The notes beneath the pieces were generated by a model. It saw only the letters and a list, made by a program, of their open reading frames with translations, did not search any database and was not told the DNA's origin. Made by a program: the position numbers and the translations under genes. 64,000 nt of DNA, from assembly GCA_963774935.1 (NCBI GenBank), contig CAVZGO010000003.1, positions 186,001 through 250,000 of the forward strand, written 5' to 3'. Shown one piece after another: positions 18,935 to 27,539 of this stretch (positions within the stretch are counted from its first letter, which is position 1; each line of letters begins with the position of its first letter). Source of the DNA: CAVZGO01 sp963774935. GTDB taxonomy: Bacteria; Chloroflexota; Anaerolineae; Anaerolineales; UBA4823.

Positions 18935-20020
18935 ATGAAAAGAGATGTACGCATCCTAATCATCGTCTCAGTGGTCACAGCACTAATAATGAGCGCGTGT
19001 GGGCAATCCTCGGGAGAATCAATATCACAAACATCCGATCATTCTACAGGAACCATTAGCATCCTCGAATGGGCTGGTTATGATGATCCGAGTTTCTTCG
19101 AACCTTTTTCGCAGAAAAATCCTAATTCGAGTGTAGATTTTAGCTATTTTGCAGACGATGCGGAAGCATATTCCAAAATTCAAAGCGGGTTTGAGGTCGA
19201 CATGATTCATCCCTGTAGCCCATGGATCGGTGAATATATGCGCGCCGGTTTAATACAACCGATTGATACTTCGCGGCTGGATCATTGGTCTAATATAAAT
19301 CCCTCCCTTGCAAAGATTGGTCAGATAGATGGCGTACAGTATTTCATACCCTGGGATTTTGGAATAGAAGGGCTGTTAGTCCGCACAGATAAGGTTGAGC
19401 AAGTACCTGATTCCTGGAATGATTTATGGGATCCTCAGTATAAAGGTCATGTTTCTATGCTGGATATCGGTGAAACCGCCTGGATAACAACTTCTGCCGC
19501 TTTAGGGTTCGACCCATATGACACAACCCCAGAGCAGCAAGAGGCAATCAAACAAAAACTCATTGATCTAAAACCCAACTTGCTTAATTACTGGGCTGAT
19601 GCTACTGAATTAACGAGCTTAATGGCATCAGGTGATGTCTGGGTAGCTGGAAATGGTTGGGTAGAATCGTATATAGCTCTGCGAGATGAAGGGATTCCGA
19701 TCTCATTCATCACACCTGAGGAAGGCGCCTTAGGGTTTGTTTGCGGATACGTAATAACGAGTAGTGCGAAGGACTTGGATCTTGTATATGATTATCTAAA
19801 TGCTGTGACTTCACCACAATCTATGGCAAATATGTCGAATACACTTGGTTATGGCCCATCAAATCAAGCTGCTATTCCATTGCTTGATCCTAAATTTGTT
19901 GAAGAATTGAAGCTGGATGACCCCACCTTAATGACTCGCACAATTTTTTATCAGCCAATTGACAGCGACCAGCGAGAATTGTTTACAAATATTTGGAGTG
20001 AAGTTAAAGCTGCCCCCTAA
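18935..20020 (+). CDS. potD: polyamine-type ABC transporter substrate-binding lipoprotein
   Basis: A 361-residue extracytoplasmic solute-binding protein with a signal peptide and lipobox ending MSAC (residues 19-22). The family pattern 'LEWAGYDDPSFFEPF' after the linker, 'VDMIHPCSPWIGEYM', 'YFIPWDFGIEGLLVRTDKV' and 'VAGNGWVESYIAL' resembles PotD/PotF-type proteins. GGAG lies before the ATG, 34 bp after the ATPase gene. Its stop is followed directly by the permease ATG at 20021. It would capture the substrate outside the membrane and deliver it to the PotB/PotC permease pair. Confidence 0.88.
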   Translation: MKRDVRILIIVSVVTALIMSACGQSSGESISQTSDHSTGTISILEWAGYDDPSFFEPFSQKNPNSSVDFSYFADDAEAYSKIQSGFEVDMIHPCSPWIGEYMRAGLIQPIDTSRLDHWSNINPSLAKIGQIDGVQYFIPWDFGIEGLLVRTDKVEQVPDSWNDLWDPQYKGHVSMLDIGETAWITTSAALGFDPYDTTPEQQEAIKQKLIDLKPNLLNYWADATELTSLMASGDVWVAGNGWVESYIALRDEGIPISFITPEEGALGFVCGYVITSSAKDLDLVYDYLNAVTSPQSMANMSNTLGYGPSNQAAIPLLDPKFVEELKLDDPTLMTRTIFYQPIDSDQRELFTNIWSEVKAAP

Positions 20021-20872
20021 ATGAAATCAAGAAATCGAGCGTTATTTCTTATCGGTCCACCGGCAATATTTTTGATTACCCTTTTCATCATCCCTATGGC
20101 GATGATGTTCTTGTATAGTTTCCGATCAGGGACATTTGACAATAGTGAACAGGGTTGGACCTTTGAGAATTATCAAATCTTCTTCAATCAACCTGGGTAC
20201 CTGGGCTTGCTCTGGCGATCTGTGCTAATGGCCTTAGTGACTGCGTTGATATCGATTTTGCTCGCTTACCCAGTTGCCTATTTTCTGGCTTTCAAAGCGG
20301 GAAAAAAACGCTTCAATATGTTGACCATTTTACTCGTACCAGCATGGACGAGCTATTTATTGCGCATTCTGGCATGGAAGTTAATCTTTAGCTCAGGTGG
20401 TTTATTAAATGCAATCCTTCTCGGCTTAGGATGGATTGATGAAGCACAACCCATTTTACTTTACACAAAATCGGCCGTTGTGGTCACATTGATTTATTCC
20501 TGGATCCCCTTTGTTACACTGCCAATATTTTCCTCGCTTGATCGAATCGATGGCAGGCTACTAGAAGTAGCAGCGGACCTTGGTAGCCCGCCATGGAAAT
20601 CCTTTCTGCGCGTGACCCTACCCTTAAGCATTCCTGGAGTTATTGCCGGATTTTTTATTGTTTTTATCCCGACCCTGGGCGAATGGGTCACCCCTCACCT
20701 TGTTGGAGGTGTTACAGGATTGATGTACGGAAACGCAATACAGGATCAATTCGTCCGTGCATTGAACTGGCCAATGGGCTCTGTAATGAGCTTTGTTTTG
20801 CTCGTACTGGTATTATTATTACTGCTTATATTCAGCAAAATCGGTAAAATTACGGACATTGCTGGGATATGA
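20021..20872 (+). CDS. potB: polyamine-type ABC transporter permease
   Basis: A 283-residue inner-membrane permease with about six predicted helices. The cytoplasmic EAA-type coupling loop reads 'LLEVAADLGSPPWKSFLRVTLPLSIPGV', matching E-A-A-x-D-L-G-A in the family. It starts immediately after the potD stop without a gap and overlaps potC by four bases (20869-20872), so it is translationally coupled in the operon. It forms the membrane channel with PotC. Confidence 0.9.
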   Translation: MKSRNRALFLIGPPAIFLITLFIIPMAMMFLYSFRSGTFDNSEQGWTFENYQIFFNQPGYLGLLWRSVLMALVTALISILLAYPVAYFLAFKAGKKRFNMLTILLVPAWTSYLLRILAWKLIFSSGGLLNAILLGLGWIDEAQPILLYTKSAVVVTLIYSWIPFVTLPIFSSLDRIDGRLLEVAADLGSPPWKSFLRVTLPLSIPGVIAGFFIVFIPTLGEWVTPHLVGGVTGLMYGNAIQDQFVRALNWPMGSVMSFVLLVLVLLLLLIFSKIGKITDIAGI

Positions 20873-21723
20873 TTAAAAATTTTAAAGCCCCCTCACATGG
20901 ATTGAGGATCTATTATTGGTTGTTTGTTGTGTTTCTGTATCTACCAATTGCGATATTGATCATTTTTTCTTTTAATAATTCGAAGGTATTAACTTTCCCC
21001 TTAAAAGGTTTTACTCTGCAATGGTACTCTGCGTTGTTTCAAGCTCGCGAATTGCTTACTGCAGTAAAGAACAGTCTTATTCTTGGCTTTATATCATCTC
21101 TAATTGCGACAATATTAGGCACCTTGGGAGCTATTACCATTGCCAGGTTGAATTTCCCCGGACGGAATAGCTTTCTAACCTTAGCTGCGATGCCACTTGT
21201 GATACCTTATGTCGTTCTTGGGGTTGCACTTCTCATTCTATTTGATCAAATAAACATGCCCCTTTCATTATGGACTGTCGGGCTAGGGCATATTATTATC
21301 AACATGCCATTCGTGATGCTCATCGTTGCAGCACGATTGGCTGGCTTTGATCCAAGTCTCGAAGAAGCCGCACAGGACCTGGGAGCAAACTACTGGCAGA
21401 CTTTGATGCGGATTACTTTGCCAATCGCTGCCCCTGCATTAATATCAGCATTTTTGATGTCATTTACCACTTCTTTCGATGAATTCGCCCTGGCATTTTT
21501 CCTGACCGGTAATCAAGCCACCTTACCCATTTATCTTTACTCACAATTACGCTTTCCAAGCCGGTTGCCCCTGGTTGTCTCACTTGCTTCTGTCATAATG
21601 TTAGTATCAATTGTAGTTCTCATATTTGCTGAGTGGTTGCGTGGTATTGGAAATGAGAAAACACGAAGTGTTCCAACCAAGCCATCCCTGCAAAGTACCT
21701 CCGAGCTCCCATCCGATTATTAA
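20869..21723 (+). CDS. potC: polyamine-type ABC transporter permease
   Basis: The second permease, 284 residues, with six predicted helices and the coupling loop 'SLEEAAQDLGANYWQTLMRITLPI'. The ATGA overlap with potB and the single-base overlap of its stop with the SET-domain gene at 21723 place it in the middle of one transcript. The C-terminal roughly 25 residues are a hydrophilic Ser/Thr/Pro-rich tail. Confidence 0.9.
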   Translation: MIKNFKAPSHGLRIYYWLFVVFLYLPIAILIIFSFNNSKVLTFPLKGFTLQWYSALFQARELLTAVKNSLILGFISSLIATILGTLGAITIARLNFPGRNSFLTLAAMPLVIPYVVLGVALLILFDQINMPLSLWTVGLGHIIINMPFVMLIVAARLAGFDPSLEEAAQDLGANYWQTLMRITLPIAAPALISAFLMSFTTSFDEFALAFFLTGNQATLPIYLYSQLRFPSRLPLVVSLASVIMLVSIVVLIFAEWLRGIGNEKTRSVPTKPSLQSTSELPSDY

Positions 21724-22256
21724 TGTCAGGAACACATTACCTCTCGGTCAAACTTACAGATTTACCAATCGCTGGAGGTAAATTGCGTGGTGTTTTTGCA
21801 ATAGCCGATATCGCCAAAGGTGAAGTATTGGCAGTCTGGGGTGGAAGAATATTGACTTTGGACCAATTGAAATCGACTGATCCTATGAGAGAGCTGCACG
21901 CAGTTCAAGTAGAGAAAGATTTATTTCTCGCTCCGATTAATCAGATGGAGCCGGCTAATTATTTCAATCATTCTTGCAATCCAAGTGCTGGTCTTCGTGG
22001 ACAAATCACACTGGTCTCGATGCGCGCTATTGCTCAAGGAGAGCAAGTATGTTATGACTATGCAATGAGCGAGGCAAGTTCATACAATGAATTCGACTGT
22101 CTTTGCGGTGGGCCAAACTGCAGGCACCAGATCACGGGTGATGATTGGAAATTGACTGAACTTTGGGAGCGTTACCGGGGATATTTTTCTCCACACGTAC
22201 GCCGAAAAATTAATGCATGGATCGAAGAACGAGGGCTCCACTCTGCTGGTGTATAA
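21723..22256 (+). CDS. SET-domain protein lysine methyltransferase-like protein (first copy)
   Basis: A 177-residue single-domain SET protein. The N-terminal part includes 'GKLRGVFAIADIAKGEVLAVWGG', the usual first SET motif. 'NYFNHSCNPSAG' is the NHSC motif that binds S-adenosylmethionine, 'GEQVCYDYAM' supplies the catalytic-site tyrosine region, and a post-SET zinc cluster C-L-C-G-x4-C-R follows ('FDCLCGGPNCR'). It would transfer methyl groups to protein lysine. The start codon overlaps the stop of potC, so it is coupled to a polyamine-type transporter operon, which is unusual. A close paralogue follows. Target unknown. Confidence 0.85.
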   Translation: MSGTHYLSVKLTDLPIAGGKLRGVFAIADIAKGEVLAVWGGRILTLDQLKSTDPMRELHAVQVEKDLFLAPINQMEPANYFNHSCNPSAGLRGQITLVSMRAIAQGEQVCYDYAMSEASSYNEFDCLCGGPNCRHQITGDDWKLTELWERYRGYFSPHVRRKINAWIEERGLHSAGV

Positions 22257-22258
22257 GA

Positions 22259-22777
22259 ATGCTCCCTACTCATTACATTTCCCAAAAACTAGTCACAAAA
22301 ATTACCCCGAATAAAGGTACTCTTGGGGTATCTGCCTGTGGGGAGATTCGGGGCGGAGAACTTCTAGCAGTGTTTGGAGGAATAGTTGTCACCACTCATC
22401 AGTTATCGCAGTTAATGGACTACCAACAACATCAGGCAATCCAAGTGGAGGAGGGATTACACCTTGCACCATTTGGCGAGTCTGAACCCGCCGATTATTT
22501 TAACCATTCTTGTGACCCAAATGCTGGACTCGACGGTCAAATCGCTCTAGTTGCGCTTCGGGATATTAAAAGCGGGGAGGAAGTTTGTTTCGACTATGCA
22601 ACCAGTGATTCCACTCACTACGATGATTTCGATTGCCAATGTGGTTCAAATTTATGCAGAGGCCGGGTAAGCGGGGATGATTGGATGCGGCCCGAATTAC
22701 AGACACGGTATAAAGGATATTTTTCACCTTATTTACAGGTCAAAATCGACAATTTAAAGAACGCCCACAAATCTTAA
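22259..22777 (+). CDS. SET-domain protein lysine methyltransferase-like protein (second copy)
   Basis: A 172-residue paralogue of the preceding SET protein, with 'GTLGVSACGEIRGGELLAVFGG', 'DYFNHSCDPNAGLDGQ', 'GEEVCFDYATSD' and the post-SET 'FDCQCGSNLCRG', and the same 'YKGYFSPY'-type tail. The start at 22259, two bases after the previous stop, is preferred over in-frame ATG 22217 because it aligns with the start of the first copy. The pair looks like a tandem duplication that has since diverged. Both keep the NHSC and tyrosine motifs, so both may be active, perhaps as a heterodimer. Confidence 0.82.
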   Translation: MLPTHYISQKLVTKITPNKGTLGVSACGEIRGGELLAVFGGIVVTTHQLSQLMDYQQHQAIQVEEGLHLAPFGESEPADYFNHSCDPNAGLDGQIALVALRDIKSGEEVCFDYATSDSTHYDDFDCQCGSNLCRGRVSGDDWMRPELQTRYKGYFSPYLQVKIDNLKNAHKS

Positions 22778-22788
22778 GTTATGGGCGT
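22761..22788. terminator. hairpin between convergent genes
   Basis: ACGCCCA (22761-22767) pairs with TGGGCGT (22782-22788) across the end of the second SET gene. No long T run follows, so termination strength is uncertain. Confidence 0.4.
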
Positions 22789-22847
22789 CTATGGCTCACT
22801 CATCCGAGTAGCCATTTACTAATATAATATTCCCTTTTGATAGCGTG

Positions 22848-23348
22848 CTATTCTTGACCGGGTGCGACAGGTTCCTCGTTGAACGTGCTCAAATCTGGTT
22901 GGGAATAAACAAAACGCCAATCACTCAACCCTGGAGTTAAGAACCAGTTCGGTTTCTCCATCGATGGTTCGCCCATATACCGTGGGTGCGTATATTGCAC
23001 CATATCTTCGCATGAAGTGAAATTTAAACGTAAATTACGGGTAAGATCAATCTTCCCTTCCGCAACCACACCGCAGGCGTGTACAGTCGCATGGTATACA
23101 TCACGTTCTATCGTAAATCGGCTTGTTTGCAACTCCTGCAGCTCATCCAAATCAAGGTAGACTGCGTCAGGATTAGCGGGTTTTGCTGTTAATTGTGGGT
23201 AGAAATGATCTTCGGATTGAAGAACTAGATAAATTTTCGCATTGGTTTGATTAATCACAGTGAACCTGGCCAACCAAGGGTTTGCCGCGATTAAAAGAGT
23301 AGATATCAGAGCGAGTAAGGTTAGTTTTATCAATAAATTTTTCATCAT
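22848..23348 (-). CDS. hypothetical secreted protein
   Basis: A 166-residue protein with a classical signal peptide (MMKNLL, a hydrophobic core to about residue 21, then an alanine-rich cleavage region). The mature part has a beta-rich start 'ARFTVINQTNAKIYLVL' and two cysteines that could form a disulfide. No family was recognised. It stands alone between convergent SET genes and the divergently transcribed glycosylase gene. GAGGTGAT precedes the ATG. Confidence 0.65.
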   Translation of the reverse strand: MMKNLLIKLTLLALISTLLIAANPWLARFTVINQTNAKIYLVLQSEDHFYPQLTAKPANPDAVYLDLDELQELQTSRFTIERDVYHATVHACGVVAEGKIDLTRNLRLNFTSCEDMVQYTHPRYMGEPSMEKPNWFLTPGLSDWRFVYSQPDLSTFNEEPVAPGQE

Positions 23349-23470
23349 ATCACCTCAATGGTAGCCTCTATTGGTATAGATTAGTAATCCTGCGTAAAAG
23401 TGATTCATCTACCGAATGGTAGTATAACATAACCAGATTCCCTCTGGCTTATCATAACGGACTTATTCAC

Positions 23471-24385
23471 ATGACGATCACCACGCTGAAATTGTTCCCA
23501 AAACCTCCTTTCAACTTCGCAGCAACTGCCACAGCCAGTGGATGGGTAGAGTTGTCTCCTACCTCCTGGGATGTGGATAAGCATTCGGTAACCAGAATAG
23601 AGCAATTATCCACTGGCAAAGTCATCGCATTAGAAATATGTGGTGATGATGAGAACGGGGTTCCGATTATTACTGTTCAAATCCATACGCAAGATCAACT
23701 CTCTATCCAGGAGGAAAAGGAGGTAGCTACAAGAGTTGGCTATATGTTTCGGATTGATGAAGACCTTAGCAATTTTTATGATATTTGCCAGGAAAAAGGA
23801 GGGCAATGGACTCGATTAACAAAAGGCTTGGGGCATTTATTTCGCTCGTCGTCCCTCTACGAAGATCTGGTAAAGACAATCTGTACGACCAATGTACAAT
23901 GGGGCGGAACAAAAGGCATGGTACGCAGAATGGTAGATAATTTCGGAGCACCACTAATATCAGATCCTAGGCTTCATGCCTTTCCAACCCCTCAAGCAAT
24001 TAATGAAATTACCTTCGATGAATTCTCGAAGGTAATGCGAATGGGTTACCGCGCACAGTATGTGTATGATTTATCTTTAGCGGTTGCTGAGAACTCACTA
24101 AATCTTAATCAATTTGTCGATTCTGAGATATCTACCGTCGAATTACGGAAACGATTACTCAAGATAAAAGGAATCGGACCGTATGCAGCAGCAACTTTAT
24201 TAATGTTGCTGGGTCATTATGACGAGCTGGCAATCGACACCGCATTCCGAAGTTTTGTCGGAAAGAAATACTTCAATAATGATTATCCCTCTGACAAAGT
24301 TGCTCAGGAAGTCTATCAAGATTGGGGGCGTTGGAAATACCTTGCGTACTGGTTCGATATCTGGTCCGAATACACCGAGAATTGA
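23471..24385 (+). CDS. HhH-GPD DNA glycosylase (AlkA/OGG-type)
   Basis: A 304-residue base-excision-repair enzyme. The N-terminal about 100 residues form the AlkA/OGG-like beta domain. The helical core has 'TICTTNVQWGGTKGMV' and the helix-hairpin-helix 'LLKIKGIGPYAAATLLML', followed by the catalytic aspartate in 'ELAIDTAF'. A Lys is not seen at the bifunctional position just before this segment, so a monofunctional glycosylase acting on alkylated bases is likely. No Cys cluster for an Fe-S centre was seen at the C terminus. It is transcribed alone. Confidence 0.82.
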   Translation: MTITTLKLFPKPPFNFAATATASGWVELSPTSWDVDKHSVTRIEQLSTGKVIALEICGDDENGVPIITVQIHTQDQLSIQEEKEVATRVGYMFRIDEDLSNFYDICQEKGGQWTRLTKGLGHLFRSSSLYEDLVKTICTTNVQWGGTKGMVRRMVDNFGAPLISDPRLHAFPTPQAINEITFDEFSKVMRMGYRAQYVYDLSLAVAENSLNLNQFVDSEISTVELRKRLLKIKGIGPYAAATLLMLLGHYDELAIDTAFRSFVGKKYFNNDYPSDKVAQEVYQDWGRWKYLAYWFDIWSEYTEN

Positions 24386-24461
24386 GGTAATTTACCAGAT
24401 GCAATTAAATAGCTAATAAATTGACTTGATCAGATCACTTACAAGGCCTAATGAACTTGAG

Positions 24462-24479
24462 AGCCTGGTAAGCCAGGCT
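24462..24479. terminator. hairpin between convergent glycosylase and PfkB genes
   Basis: A perfect 7-bp stem AGCCTGG-TAAG-CCAGGCT is followed by GTTTAGT on the plus strand and lies in the 118-bp convergent gap. Confidence 0.6.
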
Positions 24480-24503
24480 GTTTAGTAATCAAGATTTTGT
24501 TAA

Positions 24504-25421
24504 CTAATTTTGCTTATCTATTACTTCGCACAACTCATTTAGTTCGTTTTGTGTCAAAAATCCTCGAGCAGCACCAGTCTCTCCGGTTTTATAAGAAGCG
24601 AATACCATTGCCTTTTGGATCGCCAGATATGGATCACCGTTGGATGCCAGGTATTCATGGATAAAACATGAAAAAAGTGCATCCCCTGCACCAATGGTAT
24701 TTACCACTGGACGGGTATAAACTGCAGGAAAACGTCCCAGAAAACCATCTTTCCTCACAGCCATGAGTGCACCATGGCTGCCCATTCCGATTACAAGGAT
24801 TTCTACTCCAAAGCGATTTAAAACTTGCCGGGCAAATGTTTCTGGGTGATCTGGTAGTAACTCATCACTCATAAAAAGGATTTTCGAAGCTTCTAAGAAA
24901 TCTTGTTCATAGACTGCGTCGAGGGAGCCTAAAGTATGAACATCTGTAGCAATGGGTACACCAGCTCGAATTGCATAACTTAATAATGGACGCGAGAAAT
25001 TAATCGTGCATAACACAGCAAGTTCTGATCCACTAATCGCTTCACTGAATAATTCCGCTGGATACTGCTGATCCTGGATATTTTTTAAGTCAACATGGAT
25101 TTGACGTCTTCCCAAAGGATCATAAAGGATGACAGATTGTGCGGTTTCAATCAAGCAGGGTAGAATGTATCTACAGTCGACCCCAAGGTCGGTTATCTCT
25201 TCCAAAGCCATCTTGCCAACGGGATCAACGCCAACAAGGGATAAAAGGCGAACATCATCACCCAAAGTAGATAATGCTTTGGCTATATTAAACCCCACGC
25301 CAGATATATGACTACGAACCCCATGAAATGGATAAGTTACCGGGAAATAGTCGAGTGGGAATTGCTCTATTCGCAGATTGGTTTCCAGATTAATCAAACC
25401 AGAGACCAGTATTGTTGCCAT
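24504..25421 (-). CDS. PfkB-family carbohydrate kinase
   Basis: A 305-residue cytoplasmic ribokinase-like kinase that phosphorylates a sugar or nucleoside. Seen are the N-terminal 'SGLINLETNLRI', the substrate-binding 'GVGFNIAKALSTLGDDV', a central strand 'VLYDPLGRRQIHVDL', and the C-terminal PfkB signature 'NTIGAGDALFSCFIH' with the catalytic aspartate and anion hole (about 248-262). The exact sugar cannot be told. The gene is downstream of the HD-domain gene in the same direction with a gap of about 58 bp. Confidence 0.85.
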   Translation of the reverse strand: MATILVSGLINLETNLRIEQFPLDYFPVTYPFHGVRSHISGVGFNIAKALSTLGDDVRLLSLVGVDPVGKMALEEITDLGVDCRYILPCLIETAQSVILYDPLGRRQIHVDLKNIQDQQYPAELFSEAISGSELAVLCTINFSRPLLSYAIRAGVPIATDVHTLGSLDAVYEQDFLEASKILFMSDELLPDHPETFARQVLNRFGVEILVIGMGSHGALMAVRKDGFLGRFPAVYTRPVVNTIGAGDALFSCFIHEYLASNGDPYLAIQKAMVFASYKTGETGAARGFLTQNELNELCEVIDKQN

Positions 25422-25479
25422 TGATAATCAAGCTTGCTCTTTATCTAATTCTGTTATCAAATCAACGACGCGGAGTAAC

Positions 25480-26013
25480 TCAGTCGTCATTGGGGAGTTC
25501 CGGGAGGAAGTGGTTGAATATAATAGCCAGCTGTTCGTAATACCACAGAGTTCCGGTATGACCTCCATTAAATCTTTTCCAAACAACTGGACCATACGTG
25601 CGAAAATCTGACAAAATCGATCGTGCATTATGCAATTTATCTGCCAACGAGACAATCAAAATATCATGATCTGAAGTAAACAGGTGAGCGAGATAATTCT
25701 CCTTCCGCGTCCTCCACGCGGGCTTTGGGAATTCGAATGAGTCGCTACACCCTGCTACGATTTCAGCTACACGATCTCCAAACTTTATCCGGATTTCAGT
25801 CAATGTTTGTTCTCCCCCCTGATCCTCCGCAGCATCATGCAATAATCCAGCGATTGCCTGATCCTCATCACCGCCATTCTCCAAAATTAAAGCAGAAACT
25901 GACATCAAGTGGGCAATGTAAGGTGTCTCACTTCCTTTGCGACGCTGCTTAGCATGTAACTTAAAGGCATACTCGTATGCCCTAATCATGCGATCGGTCA
26001 GTTGAATTGGCAT
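25480..26013 (-). CDS. HD-domain hydrolase, (p)ppGpp hydrolase-like
   Basis: A 177-residue single-domain HD phosphohydrolase. 'AYEYAFKLHAKQRRKGSETPYIAHLMSV' and 'AGLLHDAAEDQGGE' contain the metal-binding His, HD and the E-D pair of the RelA/SpoT hydrolase subfamily (compare small alarmone hydrolase MESH1/SAH). No synthetase or regulatory domain is present. Start at ATG 26011-26013 gives a TAAAATG junction with the OsmC gene, preferred over an in-frame upstream start that would overlap it by 44 bp. A role in clearing (p)ppGpp or a related nucleotide is inferred from the family. Confidence 0.8.
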   Translation of the reverse strand: MPIQLTDRMIRAYEYAFKLHAKQRRKGSETPYIAHLMSVSALILENGGDEDQAIAGLLHDAAEDQGGEQTLTEIRIKFGDRVAEIVAGCSDSFEFPKPAWRTRKENYLAHLFTSDHDILIVSLADKLHNARSILSDFRTYGPVVWKRFNGGHTGTLWYYEQLAIIFNHFLPELPNDD

Positions 26014-26014
26014 T

Positions 26015-26428
26015 TTACTCCAATAATTCAAAATCGCTGCTGAAATTCGTCTCAGCACTCAGGCTGTTGATTACAGAACAATATTTATCCTCGGCCAGAT
26101 GGATAGCTTTGTCAAGATTTTCTGGGTTCACCGGGCCTGAAACAATATAATGATTATGGATATTAGTGAAGCGATACGGCTGTATATCTAACTGTTCACC
26201 AGAGGTCTCGACTCGCAGGTCTCTTAGCGGTTGCCGCTGCTTTAGCAATATCTCTACAACATCCCAACTTGCACATGACGCCACGGACAACAATAATAGT
26301 TCTGAAGGTTTTACACCGACCCATGGATGCTGCTCTTCGGCCGTTCGACCAATGACGATTGAATTACCATTACTGTCCGTGCCTATAAATAATTTACTTT
26401 CTACCCATCGTAGGATTACTTTTGTCAT
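26015..26428 (-). CDS. OsmC/Ohr-family peroxiredoxin-like protein
   Basis: A 137-residue protein starting at MTKVILRW; an in-frame ATG four codons upstream (26440) is also possible. It has 'PSELLLLSVASCASWDVV' with the first redox cysteine, while the second conserved Cys of the family is probably the one in 'EDKYCSVINSL'. OsmC-type proteins reduce organic hydroperoxides with thiols. It is the upstream member of a short operon with the HD hydrolase and PfkB kinase. Confidence 0.82.
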   Translation of the reverse strand: MTKVILRWVESKLFIGTDSNGNSIVIGRTAEEQHPWVGVKPSELLLLSVASCASWDVVEILLKQRQPLRDLRVETSGEQLDIQPYRFTNIHNHYIVSGPVNPENLDKAIHLAEDKYCSVINSLSAETNFSSDFELLE

Positions 26429-26476
26429 GATATCCTCCACATCAAAAATCTTATTGGTGCAGTTTAAATAATGAGT

Positions 26477-27511
26477 TCACAGCGATATGGAATGAGAATT
26501 GGTAGGTGTAAACCTGACAAATAATGGTAGATGATCTGATCCGATAGGTCGAAGAATTCGTCGCTCCACTATTTTTATTGATGGAGACACCAGGCAGTGA
26601 TCAATGGGTACTCCCATCCACAATCGTCCTGCAGGCCAACTTGGTTGATAACCATACCCTCTACTGCTATCAACCAATCCACTGAATTTTACTAAATTTC
26701 GTAATGAATGTGTCCACGGGGTGGAATTAAAATCTCCACAGAGCAAAATGGGTTCAGGCTCATTTCGAACCAGGGCAGCTAATGCAGATAAATGTTTTCC
26801 ACGCTGTTTAAATTCATGTTGGCTCCTGGGTGGTGGTGGGTGAGTCAAAAGTAGAGTTATATAAATATCCCGAATCTGAATTTTGACGAATAATGTTGGA
26901 ATACTTTTTTCTCCAAATGTGATGTTCTCGCCTTGTTGTATAGGATATTTGCTAAAAACTGCAAGACCATAATTATCTGTACGCAGAACTGTAAATTGGT
27001 AGGGGTAAGACTCAGCCAATTTCGACAAGCCATCCACCCATGCTTGGTCAGGTTCTACCAAACCGATAAAATCTGGTTCATACTCGGTAATAAGGTTAAG
27101 TAATGCGGAGTAATCGCGGTTTCTCCGTAATACATTTGCAATTAACAGAGAGAATATTGCCTCGTCATTGGTTTGAGGTCTTTCCAGATTGAGTAAAGTA
27201 TTGATAGATGTAGATTCGTTCTTCAACTCGGATGTGTTATTTGACGGCGTTCGGATGAAAAGTGGCATCACCACCAACATATTACAAAGAGCCATAAGTA
27301 CGGCAAGACATGCCCAACTATAGGCATCTACGAGCAAAGATAATACAGCCAAAATTGCTAAGGATAAGCTATATTGAATACGAAATTGGCAGGCTATGTC
27401 GAATATGTACCAGAATCGATTAAGAAAACCTACCAAAGTCAGGATACTAATACCCGCTATGGCAAAGGCAACTAATAATCTAAAACCAACGAATACATCC
27501 AAAAGAACCAA
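26477..27511 (-). CDS. membrane-anchored endonuclease/exonuclease/phosphatase-family protein
   Basis: A 344-residue protein with about three N-terminal hydrophobic helices (residues 5-85) followed by an EEP catalytic domain. Motifs are 'LLIANVLRRNRDYSALL', 'PDFIGLVEPDQAWV' with the metal-binding Glu, 'LLLTHPPPP', 'ILLCGDFNSTPWTH' (D-x-N) and 'PIGSDHLPLFVRF' (S-D-H). The domain resembles secreted or membrane EEP phosphatases near sphingomyelinase-like proteins; the substrate is unknown. The predicted topology puts the catalytic domain on one side of the membrane behind its anchors. Confidence 0.85.
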   Translation of the reverse strand: MVLLDVFVGFRLLVAFAIAGISILTLVGFLNRFWYIFDIACQFRIQYSLSLAILAVLSLLVDAYSWACLAVLMALCNMLVVMPLFIRTPSNNTSELKNESTSINTLLNLERPQTNDEAIFSLLIANVLRRNRDYSALLNLITEYEPDFIGLVEPDQAWVDGLSKLAESYPYQFTVLRTDNYGLAVFSKYPIQQGENITFGEKSIPTLFVKIQIRDIYITLLLTHPPPPRSQHEFKQRGKHLSALAALVRNEPEPILLCGDFNSTPWTHSLRNLVKFSGLVDSSRGYGYQPSWPAGRLWMGVPIDHCLVSPSIKIVERRILRPIGSDHLPLFVRFTPTNSHSISL

Positions 27512-27539
27512 TTACAAACTTTCGACCAAATATGTGATG

